A stretch of DNA of 64,000 nt from an uncultured Alphaproteobacteria bacterium. GTDB lineage: Bacteria > Pseudomonadota > Alphaproteobacteria > Micavibrionales > Micavibrionaceae. The notes below the pieces were generated by a model. That model was not told where the DNA came from. It was given only the letters and a program-made list of their open reading frames with translations, and searched no databases. Location: the NCBI GenBank assembly GCA_946481075.1, contig CAMLMC010000003.1, forward strand, positions 100,070 to 164,069. Direction: 5' to 3'. Below, in pieces: positions 17,301 through 26,079 of the stretch (positions are counted from its first letter, which is position 1; every line of letters begins with the position of its first letter). The position numbers and the translations under genes are program-made.

Positions 17301-20300
17301 GCGAACGTCCGGCGAAAACGACGGACAATGCAGCCGATATTAAAGTTATCTACACGGCAGGTGATGGCACGGAAACGGTTATTCCCCGCACGGCATACTT
17401 CTCGACAGAGCGCGGCGGTTCTACATCCATCAATCCTGATGGTAAGGCCCACGTTGTTTCCGGCATTCCGGAAGGTGATGACACCGTTCTGCGTATCGGT
17501 TTCGAAGACCTGAACGACAACGACTATAACGATGCTATCTTCGACCTCAAGATCAACAGCTGTGACAAAGCCTGCGGCTGCGGCACCGGCGGTATCAAGG
17601 ATATCTTCGGCTATGTCCTGCAAGACGGCGATGGCGACCGCGATCCGGCAACACTGACCCTGACTGGCAAAGACCTGACGGACGATCATCCGGTCTTCAC
17701 GGCTCCAGGCGTTGAAATCGTGGACGAAACCAACCTGTCTGGCGGGATCATCACCGAAACAGGCAATGTCGTGGTTAACTTCGGCGCGGATGGTCCGGGC
17801 ACTGTTGACCCTGCGGGTACGTTCAGCAGCTCGGGTTCCAAACTCAATGGTTCCCTGACATCGAACGGCGTTCCGGTTGTTGTCACGCTGCTGGGTGATG
17901 TCTACACCGGTAAGGCTGGCAACACGGTTGTATTTACATTCGAAATCAATACGGATGGTTCCTATACCTTTAAACTGTATGAACATCTGGATCATGCCGA
18001 CGGCACAAACCCGAACGATGCGATTGACCTGCATTTCGGCGTGTTGGCGACAGACTGCGATGGCGATACGGCCAAGGAAACGGTTGTTGTCCGCGTGAAG
18101 GACGATGCGCCGAACGCAAATGACGATGTTGTAAACGTCAATGAAAACGGCACGGCGAACGGCAATGTCACGAACAACGACGTTTCCGGACAGGACACGC
18201 CTGCGACAGTGACGCAAGTAGTCTACAAAGGCACGACTTATACGGTTCCTGTGAATGGCGACAATGTCACGATCAATGCCGATCACGGTACGCTGACGAT
18301 CAACAAGACGGGTGCCTATACCTATGTTGCCAAGAACGTGAATTCCGACAAAACGGATGAATTCACATACACCTACAAAGACCATGATGGCGACACCGAT
18401 ACGGCGAAATTGTCCGTCAACGTCAAGAATATGAATGACACCCCGGATATCATCAAACCGGCGGATGAAATTCTGGACGAGACAAACCTGTCCGGTGGCA
18501 CAATCACCGAAACAGGAACAGTGACTGCCGACTTCAAGGGCGATGGTCCGGGCTCGTTTGCAGGTACAGGCACCTTCAGCTCCTCGGGCTCCAAGCTCGG
18601 CGGCAATCTGACGCACAATGGCGTTCCGGTTGTTGTAACTCTGAACGGCAACACCTATGAAGGCAAGGCCGGCGCGCTGACTGTCTTCACGCTGAAGGTG
18701 AATGCCGATGGTTCCTATGAGTTCAAATTGTTCGATAACCTCGACCATGCCGATGGTTCGAACCCGAACGATGCGATCAACCTTGTTTTCGGTATCAAGG
18801 CAACCGACGCCGATGGCGACTCTGCCTCGACAACACTGACCGTTAAGGTTCTGGATGATGCGCCGACGATCAACGGCTCCTCGGGTTCTGTTGACGAAAC
18901 CAACCTGAAATCCGGTCCGCTGGTTGTAAATGGTACACTGGCGCACAATTTCGGTCAGGATGGTGCAGGGTCTCTCGTCACGGGCGATGCGTCTGCTTTC
19001 GTGGCTGGTGGTTCGCTCAAAGGCGGCGCGTTGTCCTCGAACGGCGTTCCGGTTGTCGTCAGCCTCGAAGGCGGCAAATATGTCGGCAAGGCCGGCGGTA
19101 CAACCGTCTTCACACTGACCGTCAATGCGGATGGTTCGTACAAGTACGAGCAGTTCAAGAATCTGGATCACGCAAACGCAAATGATCCGAATGACGAAAT
19201 CACGTTGAAATTTGATGCAAAAATCATCGACTTTGATGGTGATAGCGCCAAGGCGCCGATCACGATCACTGTTCGTGACGATGCACCACGCTTCCCGCCG
19301 GATAATCCGGACAATCCTCCGGAAGATCCTGAGAACCCTCCTCCGGGCGATCCGAATGATCCGGCTCTGGGCAATGGTTACCGTATCGTGGATGAAACCA
19401 ATCTGTCCGGCGGCCAGATCGTAACGCAAGGCACATTGAATGCCGACTTCGGTGCCGATGCACCGGGCAGCTATGCGCTGAAGGCCGGAACGTTCTCCTC
19501 GCACGGTTCGAAAACGGGCGGCACGCTGTCCTCGAACGGTGTTCCGGTCGTGGTAACGCTGGAAGGTGGCAAGTTCGTCGGTAAGGCCGGCGGTACAACC
19601 GTCTTCACGCTTGAATTGAATGCGGCAACCGGCGCGTACAAATTCACGTTGCTGGAACAGCTGGATCATGCGAACGGCAACAACCCCAACGATGTCATCA
19701 ATCTGGTCTTTGGCGTTGAGGCCAAGGATTCGGAAGGTGATGCCGTTTCCGGTACTATCCGCATCGACGTACGCGACGATGCGCCGGATGCCAAGGACGA
19801 TATTGTGAACGTCAATGAAAACGGCACAGCGAACGGCAATGTCATGAACAATGATGTGGTCGGTCAGGACGTTGTCGGCACGATCACGCAAATCGTCTAC
19901 AAAGGTACGACATATATAGTACCGGCGAACGGTTCCGCGCTCGTTATCAACGCCGACTACGGCACGCTGACGATCAACAAGACAGGTGCGTATACCTATG
20001 TTGCGAAGTCCGTCTCGTCCGACAAGCAAGATGACTTTATCTACACACTGCGCGATCATGACGGTGACAAAGACACCGCCAAACTCTCGGTTTGTGTGAA
20101 GAACGGCAACGATACGCCGGATATCATCAAACCGGCGGATGAGGTTGTTGACGAAACAAACCTCGCTGGCGGCGTGATCACCGAAACAGGTTCTGTCACC
20201 GCCAACTTCTATGGCGATGGTCCGGGCACGTTTGCTGCAACAGGTTCTTTCAGCTCTTCGGGCTCCAAGCTCGGCGGCAACCTGACATCGAACGGTGTCC

Positions 20301-22093
20301 CTGTGACGGTTAATCTGTCCGGCAATACCTACACGGGTACGGCCGGCGGTGTGACCGTCTTTACGCTGGTCGTGAACACAAACGGTTCCTACACATTCAA
20401 ACTGTATGAACAGTTGGATCATGCGAACGGATCGGATCCGAACGACATCATCAACCTGACATTCGGTATCAAGGCAACGGACGCCGATGGCGACTCCGCT
20501 TCCACGACGTTGACGGTCAAGGTTCTGGATGATGCGCCGGATGCCAAGGACGATACGGTGAATGTCAACGAAAACGGCACAGCGAACGGCAATGTCATGA
20601 ACAACGATGTGGTCGGTCAGGATGTTGTCGGCACGATCACGCAAATCGTCTACAAAGGCACAACTTACACCGTGCCTGCGAGCGGTAACCTAACGATCAA
20701 TGCCGATTATGGTACGCTGACGATCAACAAGACGGGCGCCTATACATATGTTGCCAAGTCCGTGACGTCTGACCAGAAAGACAACTTCATCTACACATTG
20801 CGTGATCATGATGGAGACATCGATACGGCCAAACTGGAAGTTTGCGTCATCAACAAGGATGAAACACCGGATATCGTGAAACCGGCTGACAAAATTGTCG
20901 ATGAAACCAACTTGTCCGGTGGCACAATCGTGACATCCGGCCAAGTTACCGCCAACTACAAAGGCGATGGCCCGGGTTCGATCAGCGGTACGGGATCGTT
21001 CAGCTCTTCGGGCTCCAAGCTCGGCGGTGTTCTCTCGCACAACGGCACGGCTATCAATGTCACATACTCTGGTGGCACATACACAGGTAAGGCCGGTACG
21101 TTGACGATCTTTACACTGGCGATCAATGCCGACGGCACGTTCACGTTCCGTCAGTTTGAAGAGCTTGATCATGCGGACGGATCCAATCCGAACGACATCA
21201 TCAATCTCAGCTTCGGTGTGAAGGCGACAGATGCCGATGGCGACTCTGCCTCCACGACGATCACGGTCCAGGTGAAAGACGATGCGCCGATCGCCAAGGC
21301 CGATTATTGTACGGTATGGTCCGATGGCGGTTCCATCAGCTCGAACGCCCTGACGAATGACAATTTCGGTCAGGATGGAATGGGCAAGTTGCAGTCGATT
21401 ACGTTCGGCAGCACGACCGTCAATATCCCGTCGAGCGGTACGGCGACAATCTACGGTAACTACGGTTACGTCACGATTGCGGCGAACGGTTCCTACACCT
21501 ACACGGTGACGAGCGGCAGCAGCCAGCCGGCATCGGAGAACTTCAGCTACAAGATCACCGATGGTGATGGCGATAGTACGACGGCTCTGTTGCAGGTCAA
21601 CCTCGTCAAGTGGCTTGGTAACGGCACGACAGACGGCAGCAACGGCAACGACACGATCTATGGTACGACCGGCGCTGATACCTTCTACGGTAACGGCGGT
21701 GATGACTGGCTGTACGGACGTGGCGGCAACGACACCATCTATGGCGGCGCGGGCAATGACCGCATCGTCGGCGGTGCCGGTAGCGACACGCTCTATGGTG
21801 GTTCGGGTGCTGACACATTCTTGTACGAAGCGATCAATGACGGTGTCGACCGCATCAAGGATTTCAACAAGGCGGAAGGCGACAAGCTTGACCTCTCGGC
21901 CCTGCTGAACGGCTTTGATCCGGTGACCGAATCGATCAACGATTTCGTCTTTGCGACCCATAGCGGCGGTAACACGACGATTTCCGTCAATATGGCCGGA
22001 ACAGGTGCCGGTGGCGCCACGGCGATTGCTGTGCTCGAAGGGACGACCGTGTCGATTGCCGACCTGTTCAACAACGGCAATATCGTCCATTAA
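14333..22093 (+). CDS. Giant T1SS-143 repeat adhesin with C-terminal RTX signal
   Basis: 2586 residues, a LapA/BapA-like surface adhesin. An N-terminal prefix (1-200) holds two related beta modules (GGLVISFVEGGSVTI and GDMVIGFANGGKIVI), followed by an acidic low-complexity stretch (200-320). Nine T1SS-143 repeats follow, each opening with (V/L/I)DETNL, near residues 347, 488, 636, 1130, 1381, 1520, 1686, 1939 and 2189. Between them are five VCBS/Big-like domains, one with a DUF4114-like module (YFSTERGG near 1022), and a Pro-rich linker (about 1655-1680). RTX repeats (GGAGNDRIVGGAGSD, about 2430-2500) and a hydrophobic tail form the type I export signal. Almost no Cys. The dedicated secretion genes follow. 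It probably mediates attachment or biofilm formation; the ligand is unknown. Confidence 0.93.
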   Translation: MASNNIILAVPSANTSVDYTLPDSSSAKLSFSPEDINGLNLDGKGGLVISFVEGGSVTISNFQSFIDNGNTLSLADGTQVDPKLLFNALGGENDNPFIAADAIRIGVPADGTTREITLESGKKYVLNFDLSETNGAEVVDGDMVIGFANGGKIVINDYETAMAGEMPPELSIASKTCVVTGNELITNIQALAAAGALDQTVIVEEEAEEDAKRKSTIADADMVGADDIGPGDETALGYQAPKVEPESAESDEDVADVEPAAGEQDMAEAARELAEIETAAGGPAGGARNSGYGYGSRPGSDPFTGKPDIGPIDPTQLGYRAPTIEPNRFFTPANSNPQAIGPNAQFLDETNLDGGPISKSGTINIDFGADGPGGINPNNNFSSSGSKLNGNLSHNGEAIIVSVVGNDYVGKTTGGDTVFKLVIDALTGNYTFTQYLPLDHADGTDPNDTIVLTFGIVARDGDGDSLNTTVNISIADDAPSIEGAEETVDETNLGPIVETGNLAVDFGEDGAGTVVTSGTFSSSGSKLNGTLSSDGHPITVTHTANGYEGVANGVVIFELILSTTGGYTYKQYGNLDHADPNNPDDIIKLTFGAKVIDYDGDTDVAPIVINVKDDAPRFVDCGCGHTPTPGNAVEIIDETNLKSGNIVETGTLNVDFGADAPGSFAFKSNGFTPSGSMKNGALTHNGVPVVVTIENGQYVGKAGSVTVFTMAINATTGEYTFTLLDNLDHADGTNPNDIISLKFDVLASDSEGDSVQGSITVNVKDDAPIANNDVNTYNTTTGVANGNVISGLNGGAGAADVLSQDENNTVVKVSFGTTEVDVPATGTVSIDGAYGTLTIAADGTYSYQAFATPGSSTVVEKKFAAGPALPDFEYQALDATEQQSIGIAAGNLDVKGGDTIQLNFVKENATNHNTVAVFTVDAQGNITIGKVLVKDTETATMETQSFTVPGGAVKAGMMLISGFGTTDPILSNLNHTTGTLSVVYGYGTAGERPAKTTDNAADIKVIYTAGDGTETVIPRTAYFSTERGGSTSINPDGKAHVVSGIPEGDDTVLRIGFEDLNDNDYNDAIFDLKINSCDKACGCGTGGIKDIFGYVLQDGDGDRDPATLTLTGKDLTDDHPVFTAPGVEIVDETNLSGGIITETGNVVVNFGADGPGTVDPAGTFSSSGSKLNGSLTSNGVPVVVTLLGDVYTGKAGNTVVFTFEINTDGSYTFKLYEHLDHADGTNPNDAIDLHFGVLATDCDGDTAKETVVVRVKDDAPNANDDVVNVNENGTANGNVTNNDVSGQDTPATVTQVVYKGTTYTVPVNGDNVTINADHGTLTINKTGAYTYVAKNVNSDKTDEFTYTYKDHDGDTDTAKLSVNVKNMNDTPDIIKPADEILDETNLSGGTITETGTVTADFKGDGPGSFAGTGTFSSSGSKLGGNLTHNGVPVVVTLNGNTYEGKAGALTVFTLKVNADGSYEFKLFDNLDHADGSNPNDAINLVFGIKATDADGDSASTTLTVKVLDDAPTINGSSGSVDETNLKSGPLVVNGTLAHNFGQDGAGSLVTGDASAFVAGGSLKGGALSSNGVPVVVSLEGGKYVGKAGGTTVFTLTVNADGSYKYEQFKNLDHANANDPNDEITLKFDAKIIDFDGDSAKAPITITVRDDAPRFPPDNPDNPPEDPENPPPGDPNDPALGNGYRIVDETNLSGGQIVTQGTLNADFGADAPGSYALKAGTFSSHGSKTGGTLSSNGVPVVVTLEGGKFVGKAGGTTVFTLELNAATGAYKFTLLEQLDHANGNNPNDVINLVFGVEAKDSEGDAVSGTIRIDVRDDAPDAKDDIVNVNENGTANGNVMNNDVVGQDVVGTITQIVYKGTTYIVPANGSALVINADYGTLTINKTGAYTYVAKSVSSDKQDDFIYTLRDHDGDKDTAKLSVCVKNGNDTPDIIKPADEVVDETNLAGGVITETGSVTANFYGDGPGTFAATGSFSSSGSKLGGNLTSNGVPVTVNLSGNTYTGTAGGVTVFTLVVNTNGSYTFKLYEQLDHANGSDPNDIINLTFGIKATDADGDSASTTLTVKVLDDAPDAKDDTVNVNENGTANGNVMNNDVVGQDVVGTITQIVYKGTTYTVPASGNLTINADYGTLTINKTGAYTYVAKSVTSDQKDNFIYTLRDHDGDIDTAKLEVCVINKDETPDIVKPADKIVDETNLSGGTIVTSGQVTANYKGDGPGSISGTGSFSSSGSKLGGVLSHNGTAINVTYSGGTYTGKAGTLTIFTLAINADGTFTFRQFEELDHADGSNPNDIINLSFGVKATDADGDSASTTITVQVKDDAPIAKADYCTVWSDGGSISSNALTNDNFGQDGMGKLQSITFGSTTVNIPSSGTATIYGNYGYVTIAANGSYTYTVTSGSSQPASENFSYKITDGDGDSTTALLQVNLVKWLGNGTTDGSNGNDTIYGTTGADTFYGNGGDDWLYGRGGNDTIYGGAGNDRIVGGAGSDTLYGGSGADTFLYEAINDGVDRIKDFNKAEGDKLDLSALLNGFDPVTESINDFVFATHSGGNTTISVNMAGTGAGGATAIAVLEGTTVSIADLFNNGNIVH
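15370..21300 (+). repeat. Nine T1SS-143 coding repeats in the adhesin gene
   Basis: The repeats begin at about 15371, 15794, 16238, 17720, 18473, 18890, 19388, 20147 and 20897, each encoding DETNL, then D(F/Y)xxDGPG, FSSSGSKL, GxxLxHNGVPV and LDHAxGxNPND elements. Spacing varies because VCBS-like domains are inserted between some repeats. Confidence 0.9.
19778..20663 (+). repeat. Near-identical direct DNA repeats within the adhesin gene
   Basis: About 133 bp at 19778-19910 reappears almost unchanged at 20531-20663 (offset 753 bp, 251 codons), encoding the NVNENGTANGNVMNNDV type of VCBS domain. Such tracts allow in-frame expansion or deletion by recombination. Confidence 0.85.
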
Positions 22094-22107
22094 TGGATAA
22101 ATTTAGG

Positions 22108-22134
22108 AAAGCGGGGAACTTCCCCGCTTTTCGT
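22108..22134 (+). terminator. Intrinsic terminator of the adhesin gene
   Basis: 10-bp stem AAAGCGGGGA / TCCCCGCTTT with a 3-nt loop, followed by a short T-rich tail. It separates the adhesin transcript from the secretion genes. Confidence 0.85.
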
Positions 22135-22203
22135 GCTTTATCAGTAAATTCGGACCGCTTTTTCATCCTGATTTCAATAAAGCAATAAAACTCGTTGTAA
22201 TGC

Positions 22204-22231
22204 TTGACTTTTCATATAAACAGCGTATACA
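22204..22231 (+). promoter_or_regulatory. Candidate promoter of the secretion operon
   Basis: TTGACT, 16 nt, TATACA, with a leader of about 110 nt before the TolC-like gene. The 257-bp gap 22094-22350 holds only this and the adhesin terminator. Confidence 0.5.
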
Positions 22232-22350
22232 ACCGCAAGGACTTTAAAGCGGCCCGGAACCAGAACTGACTTGCGCAGCGGGGCGAATAAGGTCATAAAT
22301 AACTAACCAAAGTCATTGAATTTGAATGACATACGACAAAGGGTCATACT

Positions 22351-23724
22351 ATGGCAAAACATGCACTGAATAATTCTCTTCTGACTGTGGCTTGCGCAAT
22401 GGCGGTAGGCCTTGCATTTCCGGCGATGGCGCAGGAAAGACCTACAGAAATGACCCTATCGAAAGCCGTTTCCGTCGGCGTCATGACAAATCCCGAATAT
22501 GGCCAGGTTGCGGCAAGCCGCCGGGCGACAGACGAAGAATTGAATCAGGCAAAGGCACTTTATCTGCCGTCGATCGATCTTCGCGCCGATGGTGGTTTTG
22601 AACGCACGGACAGCCCGTCCACACGCGCGACAGGCGATGATGACAAAACATTCTCCCGCTACAATGCAAGCCTGACGCTGACCCAAATGCTGTTTGACGG
22701 CTGGGGAACAAAGTACGAGAACGAGCGTCAGAAAAACCGTGTTCAGTCTTCCGCGCACCGCGTGAAGGAAACGGCAGAACTGACAGGTCTTAACATCGTT
22801 GAATCGTTCCTAGAAGTAATGCGCCAGCGTGAGCTTCTGTCCATCACGCGCGATAACGTTGCCGAACACGTCGCCATTATGGGTATGATCGAAGAAGGCG
22901 TGAATGCCGGACGTTCAACACAGGCCGACCTTGAACAGATCAAGGCCCGTTTGTCTTCTGCCCGCGCTCAGGAATCCTCTACACGCCAGCAGCTGCGCAT
23001 TGCTGAATCCAGCTTCTTGCGCGATGTTGGCGATATGCCCAAAGACCTCGTCATGCCGGCCGTTCCGGTGAACGCGATTGCCGCCGATGTCGAAGCCGAA
23101 GTGAAACTCGCTCTGGCACAAAGCCCGACACTCGATGTGCGCGAATCCGACATCGAAGTGGCGTACAATGAATATAAAGGTACGGGCTCTACGCTGTACC
23201 CGCAAGTTGATCTGCAACTCGGCGGCGCGGCTGGCCGCAATGTCGGCGGTATTGAAGGCAATGACCGTTCTGCATCCGCTCTGGTTGTCATGAACTGGAA
23301 CCTCTATCGCGGCGGCGGCGATGTTGCCCGCGTCCGTGAATTCAAACACCGTCACCAACAGGCCAAGGAAGTCCGTTCCATCGCGGCGCGCCAACTGGAA
23401 GATGATGTTCGCCAGACATGGGCGAGCATGGTTTCTGCGGGTGAACGCGCGAAGGAATTTTCCTCCCAGGCTGCCGCGAACGGTGAAGTTGTCCGCGCGT
23501 ACAAAGACCAGTTCAGCCTGGACCGCCGTACGCTTCTCGATGTGCTCGATTCACAGAACGAATTGTTCGTCTCCCGTTCGAACACGATCAACGCCGAATT
23601 CCTTGAAATCTTCTCGGTCTTCCGCCTACTGGCCTTGAAAGGCCAACTCCTGCCGACGCTGGGCGTTGCCTACCCGCAGGAAAGCGAGAAAATCGAAATC
23701 ACGAATAAACCCGCTGAAAAGTAA
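22351..23724 (+). CDS. TolC-family outer membrane channel of a type I secretion system (LapE-like)
   Basis: 457 residues. A signal peptide (hydrophobic 10-24, cleavage after AMA at residue 27) is followed by two homologous halves of outer-membrane-factor type: long charged helices with paired beta strands, e.g. SLTLTQMLFDGWGTKYE in the first half and VVMNWNLYRGGGDVARV in the second. It should form the trimeric exit duct spanning the outer membrane and periplasm. It is the first gene of a three-gene operon after the adhesin and is therefore the likely LapE/TolC partner rather than a general drug-efflux duct. Confidence 0.92.
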   Translation: MAKHALNNSLLTVACAMAVGLAFPAMAQERPTEMTLSKAVSVGVMTNPEYGQVAASRRATDEELNQAKALYLPSIDLRADGGFERTDSPSTRATGDDDKTFSRYNASLTLTQMLFDGWGTKYENERQKNRVQSSAHRVKETAELTGLNIVESFLEVMRQRELLSITRDNVAEHVAIMGMIEEGVNAGRSTQADLEQIKARLSSARAQESSTRQQLRIAESSFLRDVGDMPKDLVMPAVPVNAIAADVEAEVKLALAQSPTLDVRESDIEVAYNEYKGTGSTLYPQVDLQLGGAAGRNVGGIEGNDRSASALVVMNWNLYRGGGDVARVREFKHRHQQAKEVRSIAARQLEDDVRQTWASMVSAGERAKEFSSQAAANGEVVRAYKDQFSLDRRTLLDVLDSQNELFVSRSNTINAEFLEIFSVFRLLALKGQLLPTLGVAYPQESEKIEITNKPAEK

Positions 23725-23751
23725 TCTTTTACAACCGTAAAGGTTTAACAC

Positions 23752-26079
23752 GTGTCAAACAACGAATATGGACCGGGCGCAGGATCTGCGCCCGCGTCTG
23801 ACTCTCAACAACAGAATCAAACAGCAAGAGCGCATGAAGAGACCATCGACTCATGGCCGCTGGAAGCCGACCGCATGGCCATTCAGGACCCGCTCGTGGA
23901 TGCCCTGCGCATTCTTGCGGGTTTCTACGGAAGGCGTACCAGTCCGGGGGCGCTGACCGCCGGTTTGCCGGTGCCGGCAAGTGGTATCACCCCGCAACTT
24001 TTCGTGCGTGCCGCGGAACGTACGGGTTTGCACGCTCGTCTGGCCGACCGCACCATCGAGGCGCTCGCGATTGCACCGAACTTGCCGTGCATTCTGGTTC
24101 TTGAAGACAAACAGGCCTGCATTCTCTGGGAAGTACGCGAACCCGGGAAGACATCGAAGAAAGGTCAGCATAAGGCAAAGGCGGATGAAAAAGGCCGCAA
24201 AGTCCATCCTGAAACCGAATTCGTCGTACAATTTCCGGAAACCGAAGATGAAAAACAGATTCTGAAATTATCGGATCTGAAAAAGATTTACACCAATTAC
24301 GCCTTCTATGTACGTCCTGTCGCCCGCACAGACGAACGCGCCGGCCCTGCCGAAATAGACACAGGCCGTGAATGGTTCTGGAGCGCCCTTTGGGAAAACA
24401 AATCGGTCTATAGCGAAGTTATTCTTGCGGCGGTGATGATCAATCTGTTCGCGATCGCATCCTCGCTATTCGTTATGAATGTTTATGACCGGGTGATACC
24501 CAATAACGCGTACGAAACCCTTTGGGTGCTCGCGATTGGCGTGCTTGTTGTGTATGTGTTTGATTTTATCCTGAAGAATATGCGTGCCCATTTTCTCGAT
24601 TACGCGGGGAAAAAGGCGGATATCAAAATCTCTGCGCGCCTGTTCCAGCAAATGATGGGCATGACTATGGCCTCGCGTCCCGCAAGTGCGGGGGTGATGG
24701 CAAGCCACATGCGTGAATTCGAAGGTTTACGGGATTTCTTTACTTCGGCTACGATGACGACGCTGATCGATCTGCCGTTCATCTTCCTTTTCATCCTGCT
24801 GATTGCCATTGTCGGCGGACCGATTGCCTTTGTCCCGCTCGCGGCGGTACCGATCGTCGTCGGGATCGGCATGTTCATGCAAAAACCGCTGGAAAAAGTC
24901 ACGAAGCAATCGATGATGGAAAGTGCGCTCAAAAACGCGCTTTTGTTTGAAACGATTTCCGGCCTTGAAACCATCAAGGCACAGGCGGCCGAAGGGCATA
25001 CACAGCGCAGCTGGGAAGAACTCACGGAAAAGGCCGCCCGCACATCGGCCAAATCGAAACAGATCAACGCGCTGGCCCTGAACCTCGCCGTATTCGTGCA
25101 GCAGGTGGCAAGCGTCGCCGTCGTTGTCGTCGGTGTTTATCTTATTGCGCATGCCAAACTGTCCATGGGGGCGCTTGTTGCTTGCGTGATTCTGACGGGC
25201 CGCGCCATGGCACCGCTATCATCCGTTGCCGCTTTGCTGACGCGCCTTCACCAGTCGCGTGAAGGCCTGATCCAGTTGAACGATCTGATGCACCGTCCCG
25301 TTGAGCGTCCGGCCGGAAAACATTTTATTTCGATGAACGCACCGGCGGGCAAGGTGGAATTTCAGGATGTGCTTTTCCATTATCCGGGTCAAAGCGTCCC
25401 GGCCTTGAATCATGTTTCCTTCACGATAGAACCGGGCGAACATGTCGGCGTCATCGGCGCGGTGGGGTCCGGTAAGACGACTTTGGAGCGTTTGTTGATC
25501 AACCTTTATCAACCCGATAGTGGCTCTGTACAAATCGATGGCACAGATGTCCGTCAGATTGACCCCGGTGATTTGCGCCGAAATGTCGGCGCCGTGCAGC
25601 AAAGCCCGCAGCTTTTTTACGGCACCGTGCGCAGCAATATCACGATGGGCCATGAAACCGCGCCTGACCGTGCCGTGTTGCGCGCTGCCGAACTGGCGGG
25701 CGTAACCGATTTCTTGCGCGATTCACAGGCAGGCCTTGATACGCAGGTTGGCGAACGCGGCGAAGCCCTCTCGGGCGGACAGCGCCAGTCGGTCGCGATT
25801 GCCCGGGCGCTTTTATACGATCCGCCGATTCTGGTGCTGGATGAACCCACCGCATCGATGGATCCGGCTTCTGAATCACGTTTGCTGAAACGTCTGCAAC
25901 ACGTGACGGCGGGCCGCACGACTATTTTGATTACGCACAAGGGCACGATGCTGAGCCTTGTCGATAAGATTATCCTGATCGACCGTGGCCGCATTATCGC
26001 GTATGGGCCGAAAGACGATATTATCCGCAAACTGCAAAACCGACAGTTCGGCACCTCGGCCGAAGCCACGGATGTATGA
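23752..26079 (+). CDS. Type I secretion ABC transporter, LapB/LssB-like
   Basis: 775 residues from a GTG start. The N-terminal 150 residues align with a C39-peptidase-like domain but lack the catalytic Cys (the position reads DPLVDALRIL), so it recognises rather than cleaves substrate, as in HlyB and LapB. Six transmembrane segments follow (about 220-480), then the nucleotide-binding domain: Walker A GAVGSGKTTLER near 571, signature LSGGQRQSVAIARAL near 673, and Walker B ILVLDEPTASMD. It powers export of the repeat adhesin across the inner membrane. The HlyD-like gene overlaps its stop by 4 nt (ATGA). Confidence 0.94.
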   Translation: MSNNEYGPGAGSAPASDSQQQNQTARAHEETIDSWPLEADRMAIQDPLVDALRILAGFYGRRTSPGALTAGLPVPASGITPQLFVRAAERTGLHARLADRTIEALAIAPNLPCILVLEDKQACILWEVREPGKTSKKGQHKAKADEKGRKVHPETEFVVQFPETEDEKQILKLSDLKKIYTNYAFYVRPVARTDERAGPAEIDTGREWFWSALWENKSVYSEVILAAVMINLFAIASSLFVMNVYDRVIPNNAYETLWVLAIGVLVVYVFDFILKNMRAHFLDYAGKKADIKISARLFQQMMGMTMASRPASAGVMASHMREFEGLRDFFTSATMTTLIDLPFIFLFILLIAIVGGPIAFVPLAAVPIVVGIGMFMQKPLEKVTKQSMMESALKNALLFETISGLETIKAQAAEGHTQRSWEELTEKAARTSAKSKQINALALNLAVFVQQVASVAVVVVGVYLIAHAKLSMGALVACVILTGRAMAPLSSVAALLTRLHQSREGLIQLNDLMHRPVERPAGKHFISMNAPAGKVEFQDVLFHYPGQSVPALNHVSFTIEPGEHVGVIGAVGSGKTTLERLLINLYQPDSGSVQIDGTDVRQIDPGDLRRNVGAVQQSPQLFYGTVRSNITMGHETAPDRAVLRAAELAGVTDFLRDSQAGLDTQVGERGEALSGGQRQSVAIARALLYDPPILVLDEPTASMDPASESRLLKRLQHVTAGRTTILITHKGTMLSLVDKIILIDRGRIIAYGPKDDIIRKLQNRQFGTSAEATDV

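Noticed and set aside
17270..20644. Open frame of 1124 codons on the minus strand
   Set aside because: It is antisense to the adhesin repeats; a repetitive gene with biased third positions leaves long antisense frames. The product has no family features.
15370..21300. CRISPR-like repeats
   Set aside because: The repeats are long, coding, variable in spacing and translate to T1SS-143 domains.
20690..22090. Open frame of 466 codons on the minus strand
   Set aside because: Antisense shadow of the adhesin's 3' end.
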